Shown here: positions 1-9,117 of the stretch, in pieces | Layout of the letters: each line of letters opens with the position of its first letter | Position numbering within the stretch: the stretch's first letter is position 1 | Assembly: GCA_020845475.1 (NCBI GenBank) | Contig: JADLFN010000042.1 | Coordinates: forward strand, 1 to 63,039 | Length of the DNA stretch: 63,039 nt | Direction: 5' to 3' | From: Planctomycetota bacterium | Lineage (GTDB): Bacteria; Planctomycetota; UBA8742; UBA2392 | The notes under the pieces: model-generated | The model's input: the letters and a program-made list of their open reading frames with translations, nothing else | The model's database searches: none | Told to the model about the DNA's origin: nothing | Translations under genes and position numbers: made by a program

Positions 1-1180
1 CCAGCGCGCGCCAGCGCAGGTCGTCGAAAATCACCATGGCGTCGGGCGCGATGTTGTTGACCTTCTTGTAAATCTTCGCCGGGTCAAAGTAATGCGTGAC
101 CATGGCGCGGCCCTTGTCATCGGGGATCGCCTTGAGCTCCGCTTCGAGCTTGGCCGAGAACGCCGCAACTTCGCTCGGCTCGAGCACGCCCGAGGGCTCG
201 CGCCCTTTGATATTGAACATGATGCGCGAGTAATAGCCGCCTTCGGCCCAGACTTTCGTCTTCGTCCAGTCCACGAGGCCCGCCTTGATGAGTTTCGAGA
301 GGCCGATTTGTTCCTTCGGGCGTTCTTTGAGAGTGAGATAGCCTTTGTCGATTAGCCACTCGTTGAGGTGGATGCCGCCGTCCATGCCGCGAGCACCATG
401 GTCGGACACGACCATGATCGCGGTCTCGGGATCTTTCTCGTAGGGCGCAATCAGTTCGCCCATGAGGCGGTCGCAAAGCGCGTAGTAATCGCGCATCGCG
501 TTATTGAGCTTGTGGCCCTTCTGGTAGTAGCGGTGATTGGGATCGGTGAAGCGCCAAAGCGCGTGCACGATGCGGTCCGTGCCCATCTCGACCATCATGA
601 AGAAATCCCACGGCTTGGTTTTCAGCAGGTGCGCCGCGAGCTTGAAACGGCGCTCCGCCATGGTGATCAGGTCGCGCAAAATCGTTTCTTTGTCGTCCGC
701 GCGGAATTCCTCAACGTCGGGGATGTAATCGCAAACCGTCTTGATTTCGTCTTTGAGCGTGGCGGGGTAGGTGTAGTTTTCTTCGGTCGATGGCAGCGGG
801 AAGCCGCTCACCATGACGCCATTCAAAGGCCGCGGCGGGAAAGTCTGCGGCACGCCCAGGATGATGTTCTTCTTGCCCAGCTTCGAAAGATGATCCCAAA
901 CGCGCGGCTCGCGGATGGCTTTGCCGTCGGCAAAGACGAAACTGTCGTAGGAGTAATCCTTGCGGTTGCGAAAGCCATAGAATCCCAGCACGCCGGGATC
1001 TTTCGAAGTCACCATGCACTGCCAGGCGGGAATGGTGATGGGCGGAACGCTCGAGCGCATACGCGCAAAAAGCCCCGTCTTGCGCATGCGCGTAAGATTC
1101 GGCATCGAATCCGCCCATTGCTCAAAGGCGTAGCTCGGCTCGAGACAGTCCAGTCCGACAACGATCAGTTTCTTGGCCAT
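1..1180 (-). CDS. Alkaline-phosphatase-superfamily phosphodiesterase/nucleotide pyrophosphatase-like protein (3' end outside window)
   Basis: About 393 codons are visible; the stop lies beyond the left edge. The protein opens with MAKKLIVVGLDCLEP, where D11 fits the first metal ligand. PPITIPAW holds T49 as the probable nucleophile. VEMGTDRIVHALW and VVSDHGARG (about residue 260) are the Asp/His metal-site segments of the type I phosphodiesterase/NPP family. APDAMVIFDDLRWRA near the edge is typical of prokaryotic members. No signal peptide is visible, so a cytoplasmic enzyme that cleaves phosphodiester or pyrophosphate bonds is likely; the substrate cannot be told. The ATG at 1180 is chosen because GGAG lies 6-9 nt upstream. 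That Shine-Dalgarno is supplied by half of a repeat (GTAGGGGCGAC) found elsewhere before start codons. Confidence 0.85.
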   Translation of the reverse strand, partial: MAKKLIVVGLDCLEPSYAFEQWADSMPNLTRMRKTGLFARMRSSVPPITIPAWQCMVTSKDPGVLGFYGFRNRKDYSYDSFVFADGKAIREPRVWDHLSKLGKKNIILGVPQTFPPRPLNGVMVSGFPLPSTEENYTYPATLKDEIKTVCDYIPDVEEFRADDKETILRDLITMAERRFKLAAHLLKTKPWDFFMMVEMGTDRIVHALWRFTDPNHRYYQKGHKLNNAMRDYYALCDRLMGELIAPYEKDPETAIMVVSDHGARGMDGGIHLNEWLIDKGYLTLKERPKEQIGLSKLIKAGLVDWTKTKVWAEGGYYSRIMFNIKGREPSGVLEPSEVAAFSAKLEAELKAIPDDKGRAMVTHYFDPAKIYKKVNNIAPDAMVIFDDLRWRAL

Positions 1181-1222
1181 TCACGCTCCGTAGGGGCGAC
1201 AAAATACGCGGACAACGACCAG

Positions 1223-1633
1223 CTACAATTCGCTCGTCAATCCGATGCGATCAAGCTGTGGGGATGAAATGGGAACCTTCCATACAGTGGGCTTCCGTGC
1301 ATTTAGCGCTGCTTGCACGATGAATGGCCAGACTTTGAGAAGTTGGACTGCTCGGGAATGGAATTCGCCATTCCACCAGTTCTTGGCGAGCACGAAGAAT
1401 GTCAAGTTTGTTTCGCGCAGAACTGAACGCTCGGCCTGGTTGCGTAGAATGGCCCCATCACCAGAAATCACCGCCCATTGGTCAGGTCGTTTACTCAAGG
1501 CCTGAAGCCAATCAATGTCTGGAGTTTCCGGGCGAAATTCGTCATCTAAGTAGACTACGCGATGACTCGCTTCGTAACCGATGATCATTCTGGCCGCGCG
1601 CTCCGGGCAATTGCGGTCGAAGAAGAAATTCAC
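1223..1633 (-). CDS. PIN-like ribonuclease toxin of a VapBC45-like pair
   Basis: This 136-residue protein opens with MNFFFDRNCPE, the early Asp of a PIN-like fold. It has further acidic residues in YLDDEF and VISGDGAI and ends in a basic C-terminal stretch. Order and size match the PIN-like toxins that sit downstream of DUF433/HTH antitoxins. The start codon overlaps the stop of the upstream antitoxin gene by 4 nt (ATGA), so the two are translationally coupled. The expected role is Mg-dependent RNA cleavage, silenced by the partner; this is known for the family but not shown here. GC content looks lower and codon use less biased than in the neighbours, consistent with recent gain of the pair. 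Confidence 0.7.
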   Translation of the reverse strand: MNFFFDRNCPERAARMIIGYEASHRVVYLDDEFRPETPDIDWLQALSKRPDQWAVISGDGAILRNQAERSVLRETNLTFFVLAKNWWNGEFHSRAVQLLKVWPFIVQAALNARKPTVWKVPISSPQLDRIGLTSEL

Positions 1634-2331
1634 GCAGCACGCCTTAGTGATGAATGATCGGCCTGTAAACCCTTGAGGAATCGAACCGCGTCAAGTACTT
1701 GGGCCTCGGAGACATTGAACCAAGCGGCAACGTTCGCGGCGTTTCGGTTGTTCCCTTCAAAAGCCCCTGCGAGAATTTCTGCTGACACGAAAGAGCCAAC
1801 AACCACAGGCTTACCGAAGTTGATTGAAGGGTCGACAACAATGCCTTCGCCAACATTCCAGCGATAAGCCAATTTTGTGCCAGGGTCGAACTCGAGTTGG
1901 CTCAAGAATGGCAGCAAGACCTTAGTCAAGATGAGCTGATTGTCCAAAAGATCGACAAGCTTTTCCTTGCCTTCTTCATCTACGGCATGCAGGAAAACGC
2001 TGTGGCCGTCGGTCTTAAGCGTTTCGTGGCAGAAGCCGTGTTTATCGCCGAATTTCGATTGGAGATTCGCGAAGATTCTTCGAAGGCTTTGAAGGCTGAG
2101 TCCACGGTCGCGAAACTGGCTGGCGACGTACGCGTCGATCAGGTCGCGGAAACTGATCGCAATGTCCGACCCAACTCTAGGGTGGTCAGCAAAAAAGAAC
2201 GGCTTCTGGTCGCCTCGTCCTACGAACCACGTTCTCAATTTGCGAGGAGCGAGGCCGAGTAGGTGTGCCGCTTCTGGAAGGGAATACACGCCCTTACCCA
2301 ACATGTGTTCTTTTTTTGGGACACTAGACAT
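1630..2331 (-). CDS. HTH/DUF433 antitoxin of the PIN toxin pair
   Basis: The protein has 233 residues. Residues 12-38 (KGVYSLPEAAHLLGLAP then RKLRTWF) read as a MerR/excisionase-type helix-turn-helix. Residues about 165-222 (VVDPSINFGKPVVVGSFV onward) are a DUF433 domain, the part usually thought to hold the toxin. The gene precedes and overlaps the PIN gene by 4 nt, the normal antitoxin-first order. The ATG at 2331 is favoured over an inner Met because GAGGTG lies about 5 nt upstream. The HTH suggests the pair represses its own promoter. The 214 nt upstream, up to the pirin gene on the other strand, contain no recognisable gene. Confidence 0.72.
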   Translation of the reverse strand: MSSVPKKEHMLGKGVYSLPEAAHLLGLAPRKLRTWFVGRGDQKPFFFADHPRVGSDIAISFRDLIDAYVASQFRDRGLSLQSLRRIFANLQSKFGDKHGFCHETLKTDGHSVFLHAVDEEGKEKLVDLLDNQLILTKVLLPFLSQLEFDPGTKLAYRWNVGEGIVVDPSINFGKPVVVGSFVSAEILAGAFEGNNRNAANVAAWFNVSEAQVLDAVRFLKGLQADHSSLRRAA

Positions 2332-2545
2332 CTGCGCACCTCAAATCTGCCCTACACAATACAACGCGCCGCGACGACGGAGCCACATCTAACTTGTGTA
2401 CCATTAACAGAAACCCGCACTCCGTTCTGAAGGGTTGCCTTAAACGTCAACTATAGACTAGCTAACCTAGTGCGCGAACCAGCCAAGACCTCGCCTTGGA
2501 ACATTCGTTCACTCTCGAACGTTCTATTCCCGAAAGAGGCATATC

Positions 2546-3418
2546 ATGGCAACCAAGCGCAAAGTCGCGGGCATCTATCAACCTCCGCCGCACCATATGG
2601 TGGGCGATGGCTTTCGGGTTCATGGCTATTTCAATGTCATTCCGGATGCTCATGAGAAGCTGAGCCCGTTCCTTCTGCTCGATTATGGGCCGGAGTACAA
2701 CTTCCCCGCCACGACCAACACGCGCCGGGGCGTGGGGCCGCACCCTCATCGGGGCTTTGAGACCGTCACGATTGCGTTTGCCGGCAGCGTGGCCCATCAC
2801 GACAGCGCGGGCCATGGCGGCACCATTGGGCCCGGCGACGTGCAGTGGATGACCGCGGGCGGCGGGATTCTGCACCGCGAATATCACGCGCCCGAATACG
2901 CGCGCAAGGGCGGCCCGTTTCAGATGGCGCAAATCTGGGTCAACCTGCCCGCCAAGCACAAGCTTGCCAAACCCGGTTACCAGGGCATCACGGCCGACCA
3001 GATCGGCGTGGCCAAATTGCCCGGCGGCGAAGTGCGCGTGATCGCGGGCGAATATGCCGGCGCCAAGGGCCCCGCGAAAACGTTCACGCCCATCAACATG
3101 TATGACGTGCGCCTGAACAAGCATGGCCGCGCGGAGTTTTCGTTCCCCGCTCAGGAGAATGCCGCGATCTTGATCATGAAGGGCAGCGTGAGCGTGAACG
3201 GCAAGAAGGCCGTGATGCACGACTTCGTGCTCTTCGAAAACGAGGGCGCGGAAATTGCCCTTGAAGCCGGCGAGGATGCGCAGTTTCTCGTGCTCAACGG
3301 CGAGCCCATCAACGAGCCTGTCGCGGCTTACGGTCCCTTCGTCATGAACACCAGCCGCGAGATCCAGCAGGCCTTTGACGACTATCGAAGCGGCAAATTC
3401 GGCCATCTGGAAGATTAG
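2546..3418 (+). CDS. Pirin family protein
   Basis: The protein has 290 residues, the usual pirin length, and a bicupin layout. The N-terminal cupin carries the metal site: H66 and H68 in HPHRGFETVT, then H110 and E112 in GGGILHREYHAP. GPGDVQWMTAG is the conserved pirin strand between them. Pirins bind Fe(II); bacterial members have been reported as quercetinases or as partners of metabolic enzymes, so the substrate here is open. The start ATG follows AAGAGGC at good spacing. The gene stands alone between a toxin-antitoxin pair and a transporter operon, so context gives no further clue. Confidence 0.9.
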   Translation: MATKRKVAGIYQPPPHHMVGDGFRVHGYFNVIPDAHEKLSPFLLLDYGPEYNFPATTNTRRGVGPHPHRGFETVTIAFAGSVAHHDSAGHGGTIGPGDVQWMTAGGGILHREYHAPEYARKGGPFQMAQIWVNLPAKHKLAKPGYQGITADQIGVAKLPGGEVRVIAGEYAGAKGPAKTFTPINMYDVRLNKHGRAEFSFPAQENAAILIMKGSVSVNGKKAVMHDFVLFENEGAEIALEAGEDAQFLVLNGEPINEPVAAYGPFVMNTSREIQQAFDDYRSGKFGHLED

Positions 3419-3467
3419 CAACCCCCATTTGGCAAGCGCGGCGGGCCTTTTGTGAAGTATCCTGTAC

Positions 3468-3535
3468 GGGTCTGGCATGACCCTTTCCGTAAGCGAGGGT
3501 CAGGGACCATGTCCTTCGGAAATTGAACCAGACCC
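3468..3535. repeat. Nested palindromic intergenic repeat
   Basis: GGGTCTGG at the left end pairs with CCAGACCC at the right end. Inside, TGACCCT pairs with AGGGTCA across an 11-nt loop. The element ends only 12 nt before the next start codon, so it would form a hairpin just upstream of the ribosome binding site of the following gene. It looks like a REP-type element; no copy elsewhere in the window was noticed. Confidence 0.55.
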
Positions 3536-3547
3536 CGGGAGGCAGCC

Positions 3548-4759
3548 ATGTGGGACCGTTCCTACCGTTGGCAGCGCAGCGCGCGGCTACTTGCCGGCAC
3601 CAGCGCCATTTGTGCCGCGACTGTGGGTCTTGCGCGCTTTTCTCAAACGCAGGCCGCTGAACGCAGCGTTGCGGCCCTCAAGGAAGTCGCGCGCGAAGCC
3701 GACCCCGATAACGTCTCGCGCGTGAATGTGCGCCTGCCTGCCGAGCTGGCCGTGCGCCAGGGTGTGCTCGTTCACCGCGAGCGCGAAGATGGCGCCGCCG
3801 AAATCGTGGGCCGCGTGATCGCTGTGCGCAACATCGACAAAGGCACCGACGAAGCCACGCTCATGCTCACGCCCGAGATGGCCAAGATGGTGCGCAAAGG
3901 CGCGCTCTTGAAAGGTGCAGCACCCACCGTGAGCCTGGAAATGGCGGTGCGGCTATTGCTCGCGCCCGATATCCCGCGCGATGAAGCCGCGATTGCGCGC
4001 GACGCGTTATGGCCCACGCTGAAAACCGAGGTGCTGCCGGGCATCACGGCGCGCATGGAAACCGAGCTCGTGGCAGCCGCGCAGAACCTGGACGAAAAAG
4101 ACCAGGATCTGCTGCGCATCGCCATGGATCAGTTGCACAAAGACCTCGCGCCGCTGGAAGAAAAACTGCTCAACCGCCTCGCCGAGCGAAGCTGGGAGGT
4201 GATTGGCGTAAGCGGCGTGGCCGAGGGCGTGGTGCGCAAGGCCGCCGATGGCGCGGGCAACACCTACAAGACGGTCAAAGACTGGGTCAAAGGCATCTGG
4301 GGCGACAAAGAAGAATCCACGCCCGAAAACCGCGACTTTCTGAGCGAGGAAAAAAAGATCGCCCTTCGCCTCGCGCTCGAGGAAGAGGCGATGAAGTTCT
4401 GGGATGACCACCGTAAGGAAATCGTCACGGCCGTGGGCAAAGTGATTGGCGAGCGCAAGGATGATTTCGCCAAGGCTTTCAACGAGCGCTGGGCGCCGCG
4501 GCTTTACGAAAAAGCGGTCGTGCCCGCGTGGTTTGACGGCGAAAAATCGGTCATCAAGGCCGCCGAAGCTTACGCCGTGGACTTCGCCAACCGCCGACTG
4601 CTGACGCAAAACGGCGGGCCGCGCCTGCTGCTGGCGCACGCGCTGCGCGGGGCGCTGCACATCTCCGATGCGCCGCTGCTGGTGATTGCAAAATCAGAGA
4701 AGGCGGGAGTGGCGTTCGAATATCTGATCCCGCCGCTCGATGGTGAAGGCAACCGATAG
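3548..4759 (+). CDS. Membrane-anchored protein with possible MCE (MlaD-like) domain
   Basis: The protein has 403 residues. Residues about 11-30 form a hydrophobic signal-anchor. Residues about 56-130 run VNVRLPAELAVRQGVLV, then EIVGRVIAVRN, then EATLMLTPEMAK and VRKGALLKGA. This succession resembles the small beta barrel of MCE/MlaD proteins (pass-through, VG-x-V, then a strand and GSxA-type turn). The remainder is long and helical (residues 140-370), as in tube- or needle-forming MCE proteins. It is followed directly by an ATPase fused to a MlaE-like permease, which is the best support for the assignment. GGGAGGC precedes the ATG. The gene could instead be an unrelated anchored helical protein; a profile comparison would decide. 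Confidence 0.5.
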   Translation: MWDRSYRWQRSARLLAGTSAICAATVGLARFSQTQAAERSVAALKEVAREADPDNVSRVNVRLPAELAVRQGVLVHREREDGAAEIVGRVIAVRNIDKGTDEATLMLTPEMAKMVRKGALLKGAAPTVSLEMAVRLLLAPDIPRDEAAIARDALWPTLKTEVLPGITARMETELVAAAQNLDEKDQDLLRIAMDQLHKDLAPLEEKLLNRLAERSWEVIGVSGVAEGVVRKAADGAGNTYKTVKDWVKGIWGDKEESTPENRDFLSEEKKIALRLALEEEAMKFWDDHRKEIVTAVGKVIGERKDDFAKAFNERWAPRLYEKAVVPAWFDGEKSVIKAAEAYAVDFANRRLLTQNGGPRLLLAHALRGALHISDAPLLVIAKSEKAGVAFEYLIPPLDGEGNR

Positions 4760-4782
4760 AGGCGACTTCCATGTCGCCCCTT
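4757..4782. repeat. GTAGGGGCGAC-family palindrome, degenerate copy
   Basis: GAGGCGAC and GTCGCCCC are separated by 6 nt and end just before the next start codon. It is a weaker copy of the family that is perfect at 21327-21354 and 27876-27903. Confidence 0.5.
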
Positions 4783-4789
4783 GGCAACC

Positions 4790-6436
4790 ATGACCAACGC
4801 CGCCACAGAGTCCGCCCCTCCCCCCACCAAAGCGCCCGACAGCGCTCCCGGGCCGCGCCTGGTCATTGAATCGCTTGCCGTAAAACTCGGGCAGGACGCA
4901 TTGCGGCTGCAAGCGCCGCTGACAATGCGCGCGGGGAAGCTTTACGTGCTCTGGGGCCCTTCGGGCAGCGGCAAATCCAGTTTCGCGCGTGCTCTGCTGG
5001 GCCTGGGCGAACTCTCCCAGCCGCGCGCCGAAGTAAGCGGCGAGGCGACGCTTTTCGATGCGCTCACGATGGAGCACCCGCTGTGGCGCGGCAACGCCTA
5101 CTCGCCGCAGGCGCGCGAGCAGATTGCATTTCTGCCGCAGGCCGAAAAGCTCGGTTTCATTGATGGCCTGAGCACGGCCGAAAACCTTCGCCTGTTCTCG
5201 CGCCTTCCCGCCAAAGACGCGCAGGTTCAGGCCGATCTGCTGGCGGCGCGCTTTCACCTGATGGGCCTGCCGAAAAAACTCGCGCGCGCCTCGGGCGGCG
5301 AGCGCATGAGGCTGAGCGCCGTGCGCGCCTTGATGCCGCGCGTGGCAGGCGAAGCGCCGGCGATGCTGATCGCCGACGAGCCTACGGCGGGGCTCGACAC
5401 GGTGGCGGCGCACACGCTGGCACGCGAGCTTGTTTCGCTCGCACGGCGCAAAGACTGCATCGTGGTGATTATCACGCATGATCCGGCCATTTTCACAGGC
5501 CAGGAACCGCCGGAAGTGGATCGCGCCGCCAACGCAAAGACCGTGCGTGTGCTCGAATGCGGCTTGGGTGAGGGCGACGTTTGCCCGATTGAGCGCGAGG
5601 CAGGGCAATTGCGCATCGAGCCGGGCCGGCCGGAGAATGAATACGTCGCAGCGGCAAAACAGGGCGTGATGGAGTTCCTGGCGCTGCTGGGCGGCCTGGT
5701 GCTTGCGCCGCTGGCGTTTCTTCTGGGGCTTGCACGCATCAAGCGCCCGCTGTTTGTCGCCAGGCAAACGCTGGGCGATGCGCTCGGGCCGGGCACGCAA
5801 TTGTTCTCGTGGCTGGGCTCGCTGCTGATCGCTGGAACCGTGGCCTATTTCATATTCATGCAGTTGCCGCGCCCCGAGCTTGTGGAGCCTTTGCTCATCT
5901 CGGACATTCTCGAGGCCACGGGCCACACGCTGGCGCGCGTGGTGCTTCCGCTTGGCGCGGCTGCGTTCATCACCGGCAAATTGGGTGCTGCTCAGGCGGC
6001 GCGCTTGTCTTCGAGCGTGCGTTCGGGTTTGCTTGAAACGCTCGCACTCGCGCGCTGGCCCGCCGAGAGTTTTGGGCTGGTAAGCGCTGTGCTGGCGCAA
6101 ACCATCGCCATGGCGCTGGCCACCGGGCTTGCGCTGAGCTTTGGCATGATCCTGGCGTCTCTCATTTATGTGGCAGGGCACGAGGGCGCTTCGCTGGGGC
6201 TGGCGCTAGATCTCATGAAGCAGGGCCTGGCCAAGACGCCGACATGGTCGAACTTTTTGATCGCCAAAGTGCTGCTCTCAGGATTTGTGGGCGGCTCGAT
6301 TGCGGCGCTGTTTGGTCTTGCACCCGCCACAAGCGAGAACGACGTGGCCAAGGCCGTGCACCGCACACTGCTGTGGAGCATTTTGGGTGTGATTGCCACC
6401 CAATGCATCTTCATCATTTGGGAATTCGCGAAGTAA
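4790..6436 (+). CDS. Fused ABC ATPase-MlaE-like permease (lipid transport type)
   Basis: The N-terminal half (about residues 20-270) is an ABC ATPase. It has Walker A GPSGSGKSS, signature ASGGERMRLSAV, Walker B MLIADEPTAGLD and switch His in VIITHDP. The C-terminal half (about 285-548) has four or five membrane segments. It matches the MlaE core: KLGAAQAARLSSSVRSGLLE corresponds to the conserved RAGSALTAEIG region of E. coli MlaE. The end, ATSENDVAKAVHRTLLWS, corresponds to TSAGISRATTRTVVHSS. MlaF and MlaE are normally separate chains; here ATPase and permease are one polypeptide, ATPase first. With the preceding possible MCE protein it could move phospholipid or another lipid across the envelope. 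ATG 4790 is preferred over the TTG at 4781 inside the upstream repeat. Confidence 0.75.
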   Translation: MTNAATESAPPPTKAPDSAPGPRLVIESLAVKLGQDALRLQAPLTMRAGKLYVLWGPSGSGKSSFARALLGLGELSQPRAEVSGEATLFDALTMEHPLWRGNAYSPQAREQIAFLPQAEKLGFIDGLSTAENLRLFSRLPAKDAQVQADLLAARFHLMGLPKKLARASGGERMRLSAVRALMPRVAGEAPAMLIADEPTAGLDTVAAHTLARELVSLARRKDCIVVIITHDPAIFTGQEPPEVDRAANAKTVRVLECGLGEGDVCPIEREAGQLRIEPGRPENEYVAAAKQGVMEFLALLGGLVLAPLAFLLGLARIKRPLFVARQTLGDALGPGTQLFSWLGSLLIAGTVAYFIFMQLPRPELVEPLLISDILEATGHTLARVVLPLGAAAFITGKLGAAQAARLSSSVRSGLLETLALARWPAESFGLVSAVLAQTIAMALATGLALSFGMILASLIYVAGHEGASLGLALDLMKQGLAKTPTWSNFLIAKVLLSGFVGGSIAALFGLAPATSENDVAKAVHRTLLWSILGVIATQCIFIIWEFAK

Positions 6437-6445
6437 ACTATCGCC

Positions 6446-6973
6446 GTGCAAGCCGATGACCTTCATCTGACCCAGCGCCTGGCCCAGGGCGATGATGCCG
6501 CGTTTGAGGCCATCGTAGCCGCGCATCAGGACGTGATCGTGCGCCTGGCGCGCACGATTACCGGCGATGATTCCGCGGCCCATGACGCAGCTCAGGAAGC
6601 GTTCATACGGTTGTGGCGCAATCCGCGCGCGTTTGTCGGCGGCTCGCTGCGCGCGTGGCTTTGCGCCGTGGCGCGCAATCTGGCCTTGAACGAATTACGC
6701 GGCGGCAAGCGGCGCGCGCTGCGCCACGATCGCCGCGAGGCAAGCGATGCGCCCACGCCGCCGCCCATGAAAGCCGAGGACCGCGAGAAGCTCGCGCAAG
6801 TGCGCACGTTCATTGAAACGCTGCCGGAACAGGAACGCAGCGCGCTGTTGCTTTACGCCGTCGAGGGCCTCGATCAAACCGAAGTGGCGCAGGCGCTGGG
6901 AACTTCGCCCGCCGCCGTCAAGCAGGCCGTGCTCAGCGCCCGCAAGAAGCTGCGGGAACAATTCGGCGAATAG
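6446..6973 (+). CDS. ECF-type RNA polymerase sigma factor
   Basis: The protein has 175 residues, as expected for an ECF factor. Region 2 is seen in AQEAFIRLWRNP and SLRAWLCAVARNLALNEL; this is the -10 recognition segment. Region 4 is seen in LPEQERSALLLYAVEGLDQT, followed by ALGTSPAAVKQAVLSARKKL (the -35 helix-turn-helix). The start is GTG, only 9 nt after the stop of the transporter gene. There is no clear ribosome site; TAAACT lies 6 nt before GTG, so a leaderless transcript is possible. No anti-sigma gene is adjacent; the next gene runs the other way. Confidence 0.88.
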   Translation: MQADDLHLTQRLAQGDDAAFEAIVAAHQDVIVRLARTITGDDSAAHDAAQEAFIRLWRNPRAFVGGSLRAWLCAVARNLALNELRGGKRRALRHDRREASDAPTPPPMKAEDREKLAQVRTFIETLPEQERSALLLYAVEGLDQTEVAQALGTSPAAVKQAVLSARKKLREQFGE

Positions 6974-6985
6974 CGGGCGAGTTCT

Positions 6986-8491
6986 CTATCCCTGCGAGCG
7001 GCGCGGGTGGCCGGGTGCTTTGGGGTTGAGCGCGTGCGCGTGCGTAATCGGCGGCATGTGCTCGCGCTTTTTCTCTTTGCGCACGGGCTTGAAGTATTCC
7101 GCACTGGCCTGCTCATAGGCCGAGTCACGATCAGCGCCGCCCTCGCCCGAACCCTGTGCATGCTGCGGCGCACGGTCGCGCGGCCCGTGATCGCGCGGGC
7201 CGTGATCGCGCGGGCCGTGGCTGCGATTTCCGTGGGAGTGCCGGTTCTCGTGCGGCCTGCGTGCGCGCTGGCCGCGCGCGCCGCGTGAACGGTGCGCTTC
7301 CACATGGTCGTGCGCGTCGTCATCGGGCAATGCTGCGCGGCCGGCTGCCGGGTTGTTCAGGCGTTCGCGGAATTCGGGCGAATCGGCGCGCAACTGGATC
7401 AGTTTCTTCTTCACCAGGCGCTCGATGTCGGCGAGCGAGCCGAACTCTTCCGCACCGCAGAACGAAATCGCCTCGCCCGTGGCGCCCGCGCGGCCGGTGC
7501 GGCCGATGCGGTGCACGTAAGTGTCGGGCTCATGGGGAATGTCGTAATTGAAAACGTGGCTGACGTCGTCGATGTCGAGGCCGCGCGCAGCGATGTCAGT
7601 CGCGACCAGAAACCTGGTGCGGCTTGACTTGAAATTCTCGAGCACGCGCGTGCGCGCGCCCTGTGTTTTGTCGCCGTGGATGGCCTCGGCGGCGATGCCC
7701 CAGCGGCGCAGTTGCTTGACCACGCGATCGGCGCCGTGCTTCGTCTTCACAAAAATCAGCGCGCGCGAAACCGGCAGCGTGGAAAGCAGGTGCGCCAGCA
7801 GCACGGGCTTTTGGTGCGTGGCAATCTGGTAAACCTGCTGCTTGATCGCGTCAACGGTGGTGGCCGGAGGCGTCGCTTCGACCGTGACGGGGTTGGTCAG
7901 AATCGTATCGGCCAGGCGGCGGATTTCACCGGGCATGGTGGCCGAGAAGAACAGGGTTTGGCGCGCCTTGGGAACTTTGGCCACGATACGCCGGATGTCG
8001 AGAATGAAGCCCATGTCGAGCATGCGGTCGGCTTCATCGAGCACAAGGTACTCAACGTTTTCAAGGCGCACGTGGCCCTGCTCCATGAGGTCGAGCAGTC
8101 GGCCGGGCGTGGCCACGAGAATGTCAACGCCCTTGCGCAGCGCATCGGTTTGCGGGTTCTGGTTCACGCCGCCGAAAATCACGGCGGAGCGGATTTCGGT
8201 GTGCTTGCCGTAATCGCGGAAGCTTTCAAAAATCTGTGCGGCCAGCTCGCGTGTGGGGCTGAGCACCAGCACGCGGATTTTCTTCGAGGCCGGCTTGGCC
8301 AGCAGCGAGTGCAGGATCGGCAGAGCAAACGCAGCCGTCTTGCCGGTGCCGGTTTGCGCGCAGCCCAGCACATCGCGCCCCGCCAGCGCGTGCGGAATGG
8401 CCTTTTGTTGAATCGGTGTAGGTTGGGTGTAGCCGAGCGCCGCAACAGCCTGCAGGATGGGGGGCGCCAACTTCAGTTCTTCAAACGTCAT
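6986..8491 (-). CDS. rhlE: DEAD-box ATP-dependent RNA helicase, RhlE type
   Basis: The protein has 501 residues. Helicase core motifs appear in order: Q motif (YTQPTPIQ), [22 protein letters not shown] (in [13 protein letters not shown]), SAT ([10 protein letters not shown]), then ARGLDI and [10 protein letters not shown]. The spacing and DRMLDMGF fit the RhlE group. The C-terminal ~110 residues are basic and of low complexity, with a threefold GPRDH unit, typical of RNA-binding tails in such helicases. It unwinds RNA duplexes, most likely in ribosome assembly or RNA turnover. It converges with the sigma gene with only 12 nt between stops. Confidence 0.93.
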   Translation of the reverse strand: MTFEELKLAPPILQAVAALGYTQPTPIQQKAIPHALAGRDVLGCAQTGTGKTAAFALPILHSLLAKPASKKIRVLVLSPTRELAAQIFESFRDYGKHTEIRSAVIFGGVNQNPQTDALRKGVDILVATPGRLLDLMEQGHVRLENVEYLVLDEADRMLDMGFILDIRRIVAKVPKARQTLFFSATMPGEIRRLADTILTNPVTVEATPPATTVDAIKQQVYQIATHQKPVLLAHLLSTLPVSRALIFVKTKHGADRVVKQLRRWGIAAEAIHGDKTQGARTRVLENFKSSRTRFLVATDIAARGLDIDDVSHVFNYDIPHEPDTYVHRIGRTGRAGATGEAISFCGAEEFGSLADIERLVKKKLIQLRADSPEFRERLNNPAAGRAALPDDDAHDHVEAHRSRGARGQRARRPHENRHSHGNRSHGPRDHGPRDHGPRDRAPQHAQGSGEGGADRDSAYEQASAEYFKPVRKEKKREHMPPITHAHALNPKAPGHPRRSQG

Positions 8492-8575
8492 TATGCCTGT
8501 TCACGTAGTGTTTTCGAAAATCAAGCATAGGGCAATGCGCGCAATGCGCAATGACCGGATTGTGGCGCGGCTTGA

Positions 8576-9016
8576 CTAATATTCGATATCTCGCAGCCGG
8601 ATGCGCGGCCCGGCAAAACAGCCAACGATGACCAAGGCCGTGCAAGGAATCATGGGGCCCACGGTCTTGCGCCAATACCTGCCCCAGCCGTTATCTTCGT
8701 AGTGAATCACAAGCCATGCATATGCGGCAACCAAAAGGACGAGCGCCATCACCGTGGCAGCGGTGCGCAGTTTGAAACCGCTGCCAAGAAACAGCACGGG
8801 AGCCAGCGCCAAAGCAGCCACGAGATTCAGGAACACAAAGGGCACCCAGATCACAACCCAGACTTCCTGAAGGATGTTGATATCCCTCATTCCGTAAGCC
8901 AACCCCCCGATGGCGGCAGCGTAACAGAGCCCGAGCAGAAAGAGCCGCCATCTCGTGTTCACGGGTGCTCCGTATCGAGGAGTCGGTTCTTGGGTGTGAA
9001 TCCAATCGGCTAACAC
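8576..9016 (-). CDS. Small membrane protein of unknown function
   Basis: The protein has 146 residues with about four hydrophobic segments (roughly residues 25-43, 52-76, 84-104 and 120-138) and charged ends. Nothing in it points to a known family. The annotated start is a GTG lying inside an intergenic inverted repeat, so the true start could be a later codon. The reading frame is supported by coherent membrane segments; the opposite strand in this stretch reads as compositionally odd shadow. Confidence 0.55.
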   Translation of the reverse strand: MLADWIHTQEPTPRYGAPVNTRWRLFLLGLCYAAAIGGLAYGMRDINILQEVWVVIWVPFVFLNLVAALALAPVLFLGSGFKLRTAATVMALVLLVAAYAWLVIHYEDNGWGRYWRKTVGPMIPCTALVIVGCFAGPRIRLRDIEY

Positions 9017-9112
9017 GAAGCACAGAAGTAACGAAGAAGGGCGCTTGCGTTAGGCTTTCCTTTGTGTGCTTCGTGGTTCTTCGTGGCCTTCGTGTTGAAG
9101 TTTCTGGAAGTG
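9009..9112. repeat. Imperfect inverted repeat built from short direct repeats
   Basis: The left arm holds CACGAAGCACAGAAG and AACGAAG. The right arm holds CTTCGTGGTTCTTCGTGG and CTTCGTGTT. Each arm is a run of near-repeats of CGAAG/CTTCG, and together they would fold into a long imperfect hairpin. It fills the gap between two minus-strand genes and belongs to the same general class as the elements at 40903, 46611, 50801 and 53177. Confidence 0.6.
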
Positions 9113-9117
9113 CGGCA

